Assembly: GCA_020639135.1 (NCBI GenBank)
Contig: JACKHE010000002.1
Span: forward strand, 310,001 to 374,000
DNA from: Phycisphaeraceae bacterium
Lineage (GTDB): Bacteria; Planctomycetota; Phycisphaerae; Phycisphaerales; UBA1924
DNA: 64,000 nucleotides
Direction: 5' to 3'
How positions within the stretch are numbered: the stretch's first letter is position 1; every line of letters starts with the position of its first letter. Below, in pieces: positions 44,935 through 55,432 of this stretch. The notes under the pieces are model-generated. The model saw only the letters and a list, made by a program, of their open reading frames with translations, was not told where the DNA came from and ran no database searches. Both the position numbers and the translations under genes were made by a program.

Positions 44935-45002
44935 GCGGGACGCGTCCGGAGGACGTTCCCGTCAGCCCGTCTGTTCAGGCTTCCATCCGTCCGGCGTCCC
45001 GC
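44935..45002 (-). terminator. inverted repeat directly after the dockerin-protein stop
   Basis: GCGGGACGC at 44935-44943 and its complement GCGTCCCGC at 44994-45002 bracket 50 bases, ending right at the stop codon of the minus-strand gene. No T-run follows, so a factor-dependent or mRNA-end-protecting stem is more likely than a classical terminator. Confidence 0.3.
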
Positions 45003-45656
45003 TCAGGGCTGGCACGACTTGAGGAAGTTGCCCAGCAGGATGCCCAGGTCCGCGGTGTCCACGACGCCGTCGCAGTTGCAATCGCCGTCGGGGCCCACGG
45101 TCCCGAACTGGCCGAGCAGGATGCCCAGGTCCGCGGTGTCAACGCCGGCGCTGTCGCCGTTGAGGTTGCCGATGATCGCGCAGACCCAGTGGTTGGAATC
45201 GTCGAGATTGATCCACCCGACGTTCTCGCCCCAGGCGTAGCCGCGGAAGCGGCCGGCCACCGCGTCATACCGCGCCTGGTCGGGCACCGCCGATCCGGTC
45301 GCGAAGTTGATCCACCCGATGTTCTCGCCCCAGGCGAACCCGGCGAGGTCGCCGTTGGGCAGGATGTTGACGCCGAAGTCGGATGAATCGGTGTTGGTGT
45401 ACATGGTCCCGCCGAGGGGGCCGCTGCCGGTGTTGATCCAGCCGACGTTCTCCGCCCAGATAAAACCCTCGAGGTGGGCGCCGCAGTTGAGCACACCGTC
45501 GGCGGCCCCGTTGGCGTCGCGCCAGTTCATCCAGCCGATGTTCTCACCCCAGGAGAACTCCATGCCGCTGGTGACATTGGAATCCGCCGAAGCGAGCATC
45601 GCGCTGCCCATGATCGATGCGGTTGCAAGAAGGGCTTTGATTCGAATGTGGCTCAT
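45003..45656 (-). CDS. secreted protein with four GENxGWIN repeats and GC-type dockerin tail
   Basis: 217 residues from ATG 45656, with GGGAG upstream. After a signal peptide (KALLATASIMGSAMLASA) come four repeats of about 35-45 residues with the core [FY]xW[GA]EN[IV]GW[MI]N: FSWGENIGWMNW, FIWAENVGWINT, FAWGENIGWINF and YAWGENVGWINL. The end is the duplicated dockerin-like DTADLGILLGQFG / DTADLGILLGNFL with Cys pairs, matching the tail of the CRTAC1-type protein in this window. Probably an exported surface protein; function unknown. The repeats may be beta units of a small propeller. Confidence 0.75.
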   Translation of the reverse strand: MSHIRIKALLATASIMGSAMLASADSNVTSGMEFSWGENIGWMNWRDANGAADGVLNCGAHLEGFIWAENVGWINTGSGPLGGTMYTNTDSSDFGVNILPNGDLAGFAWGENIGWINFATGSAVPDQARYDAVAGRFRGYAWGENVGWINLDDSNHWVCAIIGNLNGDSAGVDTADLGILLGQFGTVGPDGDCNCDGVVDTADLGILLGNFLKSCQP

Positions 45657-45958
45657 CGAAGATCTCCCGATGGGGTGGCGCAGAGGAACCCCACAACTCC
45701 CAACAACGTACCCGATCCGGACGGCGCTGCATAGGGTGAATTGTCGAGAATGCCCCTTTCGCAACGGGCGTTTCCCGCCTTGCAGACGTTCGAGACGGCA
45801 CGATCCGGATACCCCGCCGACCCATCTCAGACCTCCGTTCCCGCACGGCGCCGGGTTCCGGAACGCCTGCCGGCCCCGAACCGGGCAGGCCGAGCAAAGA
45901 ACAGGCCCGGGACGGGATCCCGGGCCTGCCGATCAGTCATCCTTCATGTCGATCCGGT
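45657..45958. other. 302-bp intergenic region
   Basis: Between the two minus-strand genes. It holds the strong hairpin annotated at 45902-45928 and presumably the promoter of the dockerin protein gene; no convincing -10/-35 pair, RNA gene or small coding region is seen. Confidence 0.6.
45896..45928 (-). terminator. rho-independent-type terminator of the DUF1579 gene
   Basis: CAGGCCCGGGA at 45902-45912 pairs perfectly with TCCCGGGCCTG at 45918-45928 (11 bp, 5-base loop), and on the minus strand the stem is followed by TTCTTT. It lies 30 bases past the stop of the DUF1579 gene. Confidence 0.7.
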
Positions 45959-46582
45959 TCACTTCGCGCGGACGCCCTGGATCTCCATCATCTTCACGAC
46001 CTGGCCGTCCATCTTCCCGAACATCTCCATGTTGGTTTTGTCCGGCCCCACGAATGTCAGCACCTCGCGCATCCACGACTTGCCGCTCGGCGCCATCGGG
46101 TCGGAGTACTCGCCCTCGAGCACGAGTTGGCCCTTCTCGTTGTAGTCGCCGGTCATCAGCAGGATCCCGGTGCCCCATGTGTCGATCCACGCCGAGAAGT
46201 AGTGCTTGGCGATCCGGTCGTACCCGCTGATCGCCCGGCCCTCGAAGGGCATGCCCATCATCGTGCTGTCGGCGCGCTCATCGAAGTAGCGCCCGCCCAG
46301 GATCGGCGTGATCGTGTAGGTCCCGGTGGAGACCTCGGGCGGCGCGCCGGGCTCCATCCACTGCTTGATGGTCTGGTTCCACTTGCCGGCGTGCTGGGCG
46401 ATCTTCGCGTGATGCTCATCGGGCTTGGCCAGCTCCGTGTAGATCTGCATCATGGCTTCCATGTCGATGTCGCCGCCCTGACCCATGTGGTCGTGGTCCT
46501 GTGCGACCAGAGCGCCACCGAAGAACCCGATCCCGACCAGCGCGGCGCCGGCGGTGATGGTGTGTCGCAGCTTCAGGTCCAT
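45959..46582 (-). CDS. DUF1579 family secreted protein
   Basis: 207 residues; AAAAGGAG lies just before ATG 46582. It has a signal peptide (AGAALVGIGFFGGALVAQ) and a His/Met-containing spacer (DHDHMGQGGDIDMEAMMQ). The DUF1579 core follows: AQHAGKWNQTIKQWMEPG, YTITPILGGRYFDERAD, GRAISGYDRIAKHYFSAWID and REVLTFVGPDKTNMEMFGK. The family has a lipocalin-like fold and unknown function. Flanked by terminators on both sides, so it is a single-gene unit. Confidence 0.8.
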   Translation of the reverse strand: MDLKLRHTITAGAALVGIGFFGGALVAQDHDHMGQGGDIDMEAMMQIYTELAKPDEHHAKIAQHAGKWNQTIKQWMEPGAPPEVSTGTYTITPILGGRYFDERADSTMMGMPFEGRAISGYDRIAKHYFSAWIDTWGTGILLMTGDYNEKGQLVLEGEYSDPMAPSGKSWMREVLTFVGPDKTNMEMFGKMDGQVVKMMEIQGVRAK

Positions 46583-46726
46583 GTCGTTGCTCCTTTTGAA
46601 TGATCGTGACGGGGAATGCCCCGTCTGTTGGGGGTGTTGGGCCTTCTCCGAACCGATGCATCATAACCGAACGGCTCCCGATCGCGCCTCGAAACCGGGT
46701 TCTCATCTGTCCCGATCCCGGAGGCC

Positions 46727-46754
46727 GAAAAACAACCCGGGGCATCCCCCGGGT
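46727..46754 (-). terminator. rho-independent terminator downstream of prkA
   Basis: ACCCGGGG at 46735-46742 and CCCCGGGT at 46747-46754 form an 8-bp stem with a CATC loop; on the minus strand the stem is followed by TGTTTTTC. It lies about 65 bases past the prkA stop. Confidence 0.75.
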
Positions 46755-46818
46755 CGGATGAATCGTTCTCAGGTATCGGCGATCTGGTTTCCGTTACGCC
46801 AAACTGCCGGCGTCGTGT

Positions 46819-48927
<2,109 letters not shown>

Positions 48928-49105
48928 GACGTGCTCGCTCGTGATGGCGTGGATCCGGTCGGCGCGGCAGGCGCCTTGTGCGTGGATATCGGCCCAGCGG
49001 GTCGCGTCCAAAACCGTTATGCCCGCGCCGGGGGCGACTTTCCCGCGCCGACCCAGCTGACGGCCCCTGGGAGCCGGGTCGCCCCCGCACGCCTACATTC
49101 TCCGC

Positions 49106-49807
49106 ATGAGCTTCGGACTCGCCCGAGGGCGACAACTCGACGTCACCGGGGTGGGGCTGACCCTCGACGACCTGCCCCCGCTGCCGGACTCTGTGCTCGA
49201 GGATCCCCCGTCCGCCTGGATCGATCCCAGGGCGTGGTTCCCCTGCCCCGATCATCCCTTCGAGCTCGAGATCGGCTCGGGCAAGGGCGCCTTCCTCGTC
49301 CAGACCGCCGGCGAGCGCCCGGGCGTCAACTACCTCGGCATCGAGTACGCACACGAGTTCTACGAGTACACCGCCGACCGCATCCGCCGCCACGCGCTGA
49401 CCAACATCCGGGTGCTCAACGCCGACGCATCGGCCTTCGTCCAGTTCCGCGTGCCCAGCGCGATCGTGGACGTGCTGCACCTGTACTTCCCCGACCCCTG
49501 GCCCAAGTCGCGCCACCACAAGCGCCGCATGATCCAGGACTCGTTCCTCGAGCAGGCGCACCGGATCATCAGGCCGGGTGGAGAGCTGCGCATCGTCACC
49601 GACCACCCCGACTACTGGGCGTGGATGGAGGCGCACTTCGACCGCTGGTGCGCGCCGGACAGGCAGGGCGCCAGGTTCGATCGCGAGCCCTTCACCGAGG
49701 CCCACACCGCGGGCGAATCCGGAGAGCTGGTCGGGAGCAACTTCGAACGCAAGTACCGCCGGGAGGGCCGCCCCTTCCACGCGGCGGTGCTGCGCAAGCC
49801 AATGTGA
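49106..49807 (+). CDS. trmB: tRNA (guanine-N7-)-methyltransferase
   Basis: 233 residues. SAM site FELEIGSGKGAFLV (about residues 52-65) and GIEYAHEFYEYTADR; the family signature HLYFPDPWPKSRHHKRR and RPGGELRIVTDHPDYWAWM follow. It methylates G46 of tRNAs. The first 40 residues, GLARGRQLDVTGVGLTLDD, are a family-specific extension. The end lies beside a remarkable long hairpin (49822-49906). Confidence 0.93.
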   Translation: MSFGLARGRQLDVTGVGLTLDDLPPLPDSVLEDPPSAWIDPRAWFPCPDHPFELEIGSGKGAFLVQTAGERPGVNYLGIEYAHEFYEYTADRIRRHALTNIRVLNADASAFVQFRVPSAIVDVLHLYFPDPWPKSRHHKRRMIQDSFLEQAHRIIRPGGELRIVTDHPDYWAWMEAHFDRWCAPDRQGARFDREPFTEAHTAGESGELVGSNFERKYRREGRPFHAAVLRKPM

Positions 49808-49821
49808 ACGCGCTGCACCGT

Positions 49822-49906
49822 GCCACTACAACGCCGCTTCGGTGTTGGAGTGCTTTTCACATCCACTCGCAGAACCACTCCAACGCCGAGGCGGCGTTGT
49901 CGTGGC
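49822..49906. repeat. 31-bp near-perfect hairpin between convergent genes
   Basis: Arms 49822-49852 and 49876-49906 pair over 31 positions with one T-C mismatch and two G-T wobbles, around a 23-base loop with CTTTT. It begins 15 bases after the trmB stop and ends six bases before the TPR gene stop. Neither side has a T-run, so this is not a classical terminator. A bidirectional RNA-end element or a small mobile-type (MITE/REP-like) insertion are alternatives. Confidence 0.85.
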
Positions 49907-49911
49907 GCAGG

Positions 49912-50976
49912 TCACCCCTTCTTCTGCGATTTCTTCTGGAGCGACTTCGCCTTCTTCTTCGCCGTCCTGGCGCGGTCGTCGTCCTTGAACCGGTCGGCGA
50001 ACTCCTGGTACTGCTCCGCCGCCAGCGCCGGCTCGCCGGACTCTTCGTAGCACTCCGCGAGCCGGTACCGGGTGTTCTGCGCGTTCGGGTTGATCTCGAG
50101 CGTGCGCTCATAGCACGCGATGGCGCCCGGAACATCGCCGGTCTCCTGCAGGCACATCCCCTCGATGTAGGACACCGTCCCGGCCCGGTACGCCTCTCCC
50201 GATGACGCCTCGTGCTCGTGGATGTCGCGGATCCACCCGAGCGCCTCGGCGTGGCGGTCGCCCTGGAACGCGAGGATCATCGCCACCTGCAGCCGCGCCG
50301 CCTGCCGTTGCTCGCCTTCGCTCGCGAGCTCGACCGATTCGTCGGCGGCGCTGTTGAACGCCTCCCAGTTCTTCTCCTTGCCCTCGATCTGCATGCGCAG
50401 CAGCGCCGCCTGCACCCGCCCACCCTCGATCGTCGCGATCGTCGAGGCGATCTCACGCGCCTTGCTCACGCTCCCGCCGGCGATGCCCGGCGCGTACAGA
50501 TAGAAGTTCGCCAGCGCAGCGTGCGCCTGGACCAGAGTCGGGTCCAGCTCGATCGCCTTCTCGAACGCCGCCTTGCCCTTGTCCGACACGGCGCCCATAT
50601 TGATGAACGACACGTCGTTGATGTGCGCGAACGCCGCGTTGCCGAAGCAGTACTGCACCATCGCGTCGTCCGGCGACAGCTTGACCGCCTTCTTGGCGAT
50701 GTCGTACGCCTTGTCCGAATCGCCCCGGCGCAGCGTCAGCATCGCGCTGGCCATCACCCACCGCCCGTCATCCGGCGCCGCCCGCATCGCCCGCTCGATC
50801 ACGGCGCCGGCCTCGTCCAGCTGCGCCGCGTCGAGGTCCGACTGGTCGGCAAGCGTCTCGAACGTCGTCTCGGCCTCGACAAGGAGCGACGAATCCGATC
50901 CCGCCGCATCCGCGCGTCCCGGGACCAGGGCGAGCGCGGCCAGGAGAGACATCAACAGGGTGGCGCGACGGTGCAT
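49912..50976 (-). CDS. secreted TPR-repeat protein
   Basis: 354 residues from ATG 50976 (AGGAG about ten bases upstream). It has a signal peptide (LLMSLLAALALVPGRADAA), then at least five TPR-like units, for example DKAYDIAKKAVKLSPDDAMV, GKAAFEKAIELDPTLVQAHA and GAIACYERTLEINPNAQNTR. The end is a strongly basic tail, RARTAKKKAKSLQKKSQKKG. Probably a periplasmic scaffold. Partner unknown. Confidence 0.8.
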   Translation of the reverse strand: MHRRATLLMSLLAALALVPGRADAAGSDSSLLVEAETTFETLADQSDLDAAQLDEAGAVIERAMRAAPDDGRWVMASAMLTLRRGDSDKAYDIAKKAVKLSPDDAMVQYCFGNAAFAHINDVSFINMGAVSDKGKAAFEKAIELDPTLVQAHAALANFYLYAPGIAGGSVSKAREIASTIATIEGGRVQAALLRMQIEGKEKNWEAFNSAADESVELASEGEQRQAARLQVAMILAFQGDRHAEALGWIRDIHEHEASSGEAYRAGTVSYIEGMCLQETGDVPGAIACYERTLEINPNAQNTRYRLAECYEESGEPALAAEQYQEFADRFKDDDRARTAKKKAKSLQKKSQKKG

Positions 50977-51087
50977 GGGTTCGGTTCTCCTGGATCGTCG
51001 GTGGTCGGTCAACGAGGCGACAGCCCGCGCGTTGTTGTACCCGGAAGCCGCCCGGAGATTTCAACGGATCGAAGGAAACCGGCCCGC

Positions 51088-53862
51088 TCAGCCCTGGATC
51101 GCGGCCTGCGCCGCCGCAAGCCGGGCGATCGGCACCCGGAAGGGCGAGCAACTGACGTACTCCATCCCCACACGGTGGCAGAAATCGACGCTGGAGGGAT
51201 CCCCGCCGTGCTCGCCGCAGATGCCGATCTTGAGTGTCGGCGTCTGTGCCCGGCCCCGCTCGCAGGCCATCTGCACAAGCTGCCCCACGCCGCTCTCGTC
51301 AAGCGTCTGGAACGGGTCGCGCGTCAGGATGCCCTGGCGCAGGTAGTCCGGCAGGAAGCTGTTGATGTCGTCCCGGCTGTAGCCGTAGGTCAGCTGCGTC
51401 AGGTCGTTGGTGCCGAAGCTGAAGAAGTCGGCGTGCCGCGCAACTTTGTCGGCGGTCAGGGCGGCCCTCGGGATCTCGATCATCGTCCCGACGGGGATGT
51501 TCAGTCGGCCCTTGTGGCCCCTGGCCTTGCGGACCTCCTCGATGGTCTCGAGCACCTGCGCCCGGAGCATCTCGAGCTCCCGGTCGATCCCGACGAGCGG
51601 GATCATGATCTCCGGCCTGGCCTTGATGCCCCTACCCAGGCAGCTGATCATCGCCTCGACGATCGCGCGGACCTGCATCCTGAGCACCTCGGGGTACGTC
51701 ACCGCGAGTCGGCAGCCCCGGTGACCCAGCATCGGGTTCGCCTCGTGCAGCGCCGCGACACGGCGCTGCACCGTGCTCACCGGGACGCCCAGCGCCAGCG
51801 CCAGCTCCTGCTGCGCCGCCTCGCCGTGCGGCAGGAACTCGTGCAGCGGCGGGTCCAGCAGCCGGATCGTCACCGGCAGCCCGTCCATCGCCTCGAAGAT
51901 CCCCTCGAAGTCGCCGCGCTGGAAGGGGAGCAGCAGGTTCAGCGCCTTCTCCCGGTCCTTGACGGTGTCGGCCAGGATCATCTCGCGCATCGCGACGATG
52001 CGCTTGCCCTCGAAGAACATGTGTTCCGTCCGGCACAGGCCGATGCCCTGGGCGCCGAACTCCCGGGCGCGCCGGGCGTCCTCCGGGGTGTCGGCGTTGG
52101 TGCGCACGCGGAGCCGGCGCCGCGCGTCCGCCCAGCCCATCAGCGTCTTGAAATCGCTCGAGAACGTCGGGGGCGCCGTCCGCACCTCGCCGACGATCAC
52201 CTCGCCGGTCGAGCCGTCGATCGAGAGCACGTCGTTGCGCCCGAACTTGCGGCCCTTGACGCTGATCTCGCCGCGGTCGGCGTCGATCTCGATGGCGCCG
52301 GCGCCGGCGACGCAGCACTTGCCCCACCCGCGCGCCACGACCGCAGCGTGCGAGGTCATCCCGCCGGTGCTCGTCAGGATCCCCTGCGCCGAGTGCATGC
52401 CCTCGATGTCCTCCGGGGAGGTCTCCTTGCGCACCAGCAGCACCTTCTCGCCGGCGTCGGACCTGGTGACGGCCTCATCCGCCGTGAACGCGGGCTTGCC
52501 CACCGCCACGCCTGGCGACGCCGGGAGCCCGGTCGTCAGCACCTCGGCGTGGCGCTTGGCCTCGGGGTCAAAGCTCGGCAGCAGCAGCTGGGTCAGCGCA
52601 TCGGCGGGGACGCGCAGCAGCGCCTCATCGCGCGAGATGAGCTTCTCGCGGACCATGTCGCAGGCGATTTTCACCGCCGCGGCTCCGGTCCGCTTGCCGT
52701 TGCGCGTCTGGAGCATGTACAGCGTGCCGCGCTCGATGGTGAACTCGATGTCCTGCACGTCGCGGTAGTGCTTCTCCAGCTTCTTCCGGACGTCGAGCAG
52801 CTGCTTGTGGATCTGCCGGTTCCATGCGGGGAGCTCGGCGATGTGCCTGGGCGTGCGGATGCCGGCGACGACGTCCTCGCCCTGCGCGTTGACGAGGAAC
52901 TCGCCGTAGAACTCGTTCTTGCCGTTGGCCGGGTCCCGGGTGAAGGCCACCCCGGTGCCCGAGTCGTCGCCCATGTTGCCGAAGACCATCGACTGCACGT
53001 TCACCGCGGTGCCCGGCAGCCCGTGGATCATGTTGATCCGCCGGTACGAGATCGCCTTGGGCGCGTTCCAGCTCCTGAAGACCGCCTCGATCGCGAGCTT
53101 GAGCTGCCGCATCGGGTCCTGCGGGAACGGCTTGCCGACGTGCTTGCGGTACACCTCCTTGTACTCCGCGCACAGCTCGCGCATGCCCTCGGCGGGCACC
53201 TCGTTGTCGGTCTTCGCCTTGTAGCGCGCCTTGACGGTGTCGAAGGCCCGCTCGAAGTGGTGGTGATCGACGCCCATCACGACGTCGCCGTACATGTTGA
53301 TCAGCCGCCGGTAGGCGTCCCAGGCGAACCGCTCGACCCCGGTGAGTTTCGCCAGGCCCTTGACCGACTTGTCGTTGAGCCCCAGGTTCAGGACGGTGTC
53401 CATCATCCCGGGCATCGAGAGCTGCGCGCCCGAGCGCACCGAGACGAGCAGCGGATCGCCGACGTCACCGAACTTCTTGCCGGTCTCCTTCTCCAGCCAG
53501 GCGATGGAGCGCGCGACCTCCTCCATCAGGCCCTTGGGCAGCTTCCGCCCCTCGTCGTAGTAGCGATGGCACGTCGCCGTGGTGATCGTGAACCCGGGGG
53601 GGACCGGGAGCCCGATCGAGGTCATCTCGGCGAGGTTGGCGCCCTTGCCCCCGAGCAGCGCGCGCATCGAGCCGTCGCCGTCGGTCCGCGAAGCGCCGAA
53701 GCAGTACGTGAACCTGTTCGCGCCGGATTGCTTGCCCGTGGTCGTTCGCGTGGTCGCCTTCTTGGCGACGCTGGATCGGACGCCGCTCGGCGCCGCCTTG
53801 CGGACGCTCTTCTTCTTGCTGGTGCGGGAAGCGGTTTTCTTCGAAGCGCGGGGGCGTGCCAT
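51088..53862 (-). CDS. ppdK: pyruvate, phosphate dikinase with a histone H1-like N-terminal tail
   Basis: 924 residues. Residues 50 onward are a standard PPDK: the nucleotide-binding GGKGANLAEMTSIGLPVPPG, VSVRSGAQLSMPGMMDTVLN, the phosphohistidine loop GGMTSHAAVVARGWGK (His505), and the PEP-binding barrel with MFFEGKRI, GTMIEIPRAAL, SFGTNDLTQLTYGYSRDD and the catalytic Cys in ICGEHGGDP. PPDK interconverts pyruvate, ATP and phosphate with PEP, AMP and PPi. The first ~49 residues are an Arg/Lys/Ser/Thr/Ala-rich extension (MARPRASKKTASRTSKKK) not found in ordinary PPDK, similar to histone H1-like tails. It may bind nucleic acid or be disordered. Divergent from pabB. Confidence 0.93.
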   Translation of the reverse strand: MARPRASKKTASRTSKKKSVRKAAPSGVRSSVAKKATTRTTTGKQSGANRFTYCFGASRTDGDGSMRALLGGKGANLAEMTSIGLPVPPGFTITTATCHRYYDEGRKLPKGLMEEVARSIAWLEKETGKKFGDVGDPLLVSVRSGAQLSMPGMMDTVLNLGLNDKSVKGLAKLTGVERFAWDAYRRLINMYGDVVMGVDHHHFERAFDTVKARYKAKTDNEVPAEGMRELCAEYKEVYRKHVGKPFPQDPMRQLKLAIEAVFRSWNAPKAISYRRINMIHGLPGTAVNVQSMVFGNMGDDSGTGVAFTRDPANGKNEFYGEFLVNAQGEDVVAGIRTPRHIAELPAWNRQIHKQLLDVRKKLEKHYRDVQDIEFTIERGTLYMLQTRNGKRTGAAAVKIACDMVREKLISRDEALLRVPADALTQLLLPSFDPEAKRHAEVLTTGLPASPGVAVGKPAFTADEAVTRSDAGEKVLLVRKETSPEDIEGMHSAQGILTSTGGMTSHAAVVARGWGKCCVAGAGAIEIDADRGEISVKGRKFGRNDVLSIDGSTGEVIVGEVRTAPPTFSSDFKTLMGWADARRRLRVRTNADTPEDARRAREFGAQGIGLCRTEHMFFEGKRIVAMREMILADTVKDREKALNLLLPFQRGDFEGIFEAMDGLPVTIRLLDPPLHEFLPHGEAAQQELALALGVPVSTVQRRVAALHEANPMLGHRGCRLAVTYPEVLRMQVRAIVEAMISCLGRGIKARPEIMIPLVGIDRELEMLRAQVLETIEEVRKARGHKGRLNIPVGTMIEIPRAALTADKVARHADFFSFGTNDLTQLTYGYSRDDINSFLPDYLRQGILTRDPFQTLDESGVGQLVQMACERGRAQTPTLKIGICGEHGGDPSSVDFCHRVGMEYVSCSPFRVPIARLAAAQAAIQG

Positions 53863-53981
53863 GGGCGTTCGGATCTCCGGAGTCGGGACAGCTCGTGTCG
53901 TTCTGATGAGGGGGAACGAGCCGGGGGCTCTCGCACCCGGCTCGCCAACAGTGTATCCGCTCGGCGCGGCTCACGGTGGTT

Positions 53982-53987
53982 TATCAT
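53982..53987 (+). promoter_or_regulatory. candidate -10 box TATCAT of pabB
   Basis: TATCAT sits only eight bases before the chosen ATG 53996, which would give a transcript with almost no leader. No clear -35 is present. Confidence 0.3.
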
Positions 53988-53995
53988 GCTGTCTG

Positions 53996-55369
53996 ATGCG
54001 CTCTCAGACCCTCGAAAATCCGCCAACCGGCGCTGCTTGCGCCCCGACCGATCCGGCGATCATCCGCCCCGGCGACACGCCCCGGTGTGTGCTGTGCCGC
54101 TGGCCCGCTTCGGCGCCGCTGGCGGCGCTGACCAGTGGAGACAGCGCCAGCCCATCGGCGCGTTGGTCGATCCTCACAGCGCCCCAGGAGAGCGTGACGG
54201 GTTATCCACCGCCGGTCGATGGCGGCGCTCCCGCACTAGGGAATGCCCGCTGCAGCGACCACCCGCCCTTCACCGGGGGGTGGATCGGCTGGGTCGGTTA
54301 CGAGGCCGGCGCGATCATCGAGCCTTGCGCCAGCCACCGACAATCCGCCCGCCGCCGTGACTGGCCGGACGCCTGCTTCCTCCGATGCCGCGGCGCCTAC
54401 GTCCACGACGCCGTGCGCAACCAGTGGTGGACCGTCGGTGATCCGGCCGCGCTGCCCGCGCTGGACGCGGCGCCGACACCCGATCGCCATGGCGCCTACG
54501 AGGTCGGCGATTTCACCAGCCGCACAGGCCGAAGCCGCTATCACCGCGACGCGGCCCGGGTCATCGAGCTCATCCACGCCGGGGACGCCTTCCAGGTGAA
54601 CCTGGCCCACCACCTGACTGCGTCGTTCCGGGGCGACGCTCGGGCCCTCTTCCTCGATCTCATCAGCGCGGCCGAGCCCTGGTACGGGGCGTACCTCGAA
54701 CGCCCGGACGGCCTGGGCGCCGTCTGCTCGTGCAGCCCCGAACTGTTTCTTGACGTGGATTTCCACGACCGCCGCGTCGTCACCCGACCGATCAAGGGCA
54801 CCCGCCCCGCGGGCTGCGCCGAGGCCGATCTCAGCGCCAGCGCCAAGGACGCCGCCGAGCTCGCGATGATTGTCGATCTCATGCGCAACGACCTGGGCCG
54901 GGTCTGCGAGTTCGGCTCGGTCCGGGTTGCCGATCCCCGGTCGATCGAGCGGCACGCCGGGGACGCCGGCGTCATCCACGGCGTCGCCACCGTCGAGGGG
55001 AGGCTGCGCCCCGGCGTGGGACTCGGCGAACTCCTTGACGCGACCTTCCCCCCGGGGTCGGTCACCGGCGCGCCCAAGATCAGGGCAATGCAGATCATCG
55101 ACGAGCTCGAGCCGCTCCCCAGGGGGCCCTACTGCGGCGCCATCGGCTACCGCTCCGATTCGGGACACGCGGCGATGAACGTCGCGATCCGGACGGCGAG
55201 CATCCTGGGCCGGCGACCTGATCCCGCCCTGCCGGGGCTCTTCGAGGGTGAGCTCAGCTTCCCGGTGGGGGCCGGGCTTGTGGCGGATTCCGACCCGGAC
55301 ACGGAATGGCGGGAAACACTCGACAAAGCGTCGGCGTTTCTCGCTACGTTGCGTCGAAGCGGCGTCTGA
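53996..55369 (+). CDS. pabB: aminodeoxychorismate synthase component I
   Basis: 457 residues from ATG 53996. GGWIGWVGYEAGAIIEP, HAGDAFQVNLAHHL, the PabB-specific RPIKGTRPAG (Lys near residue 267, where anthranilate synthase has Ala), ELAMIVDLMRNDLGRVCEFG and the chorismate-site PPGSVTGAPKIRAMQII are present. It converts chorismate to 4-amino-4-deoxychorismate for folate. No glutaminase partner gene lies beside it. The N-terminal 60 residues are poorly conserved. Confidence 0.85.
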   Translation: MRSQTLENPPTGAACAPTDPAIIRPGDTPRCVLCRWPASAPLAALTSGDSASPSARWSILTAPQESVTGYPPPVDGGAPALGNARCSDHPPFTGGWIGWVGYEAGAIIEPCASHRQSARRRDWPDACFLRCRGAYVHDAVRNQWWTVGDPAALPALDAAPTPDRHGAYEVGDFTSRTGRSRYHRDAARVIELIHAGDAFQVNLAHHLTASFRGDARALFLDLISAAEPWYGAYLERPDGLGAVCSCSPELFLDVDFHDRRVVTRPIKGTRPAGCAEADLSASAKDAAELAMIVDLMRNDLGRVCEFGSVRVADPRSIERHAGDAGVIHGVATVEGRLRPGVGLGELLDATFPPGSVTGAPKIRAMQIIDELEPLPRGPYCGAIGYRSDSGHAAMNVAIRTASILGRRPDPALPGLFEGELSFPVGAGLVADSDPDTEWRETLDKASAFLATLRRSGV

Positions 55370-55432
55370 TCGGAACCGGCCCGGGAGGCCGATGTGAGTT
55401 CCGTCCCACGTCGTCTGACCGAGGGTTCGATC

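Noticed and set aside
44833..45240. A plus-strand frame across the tRNA and dockerin gene
   Set aside because: Overlaps tRNA-His and is antisense to a gene with signal peptide and repeats.
50212..54360. A plus-strand open frame of 1380 codons across ppdK and pabB
   Set aside because: Antisense to a clearly conserved PPDK; high GC leaves such frames open by chance.
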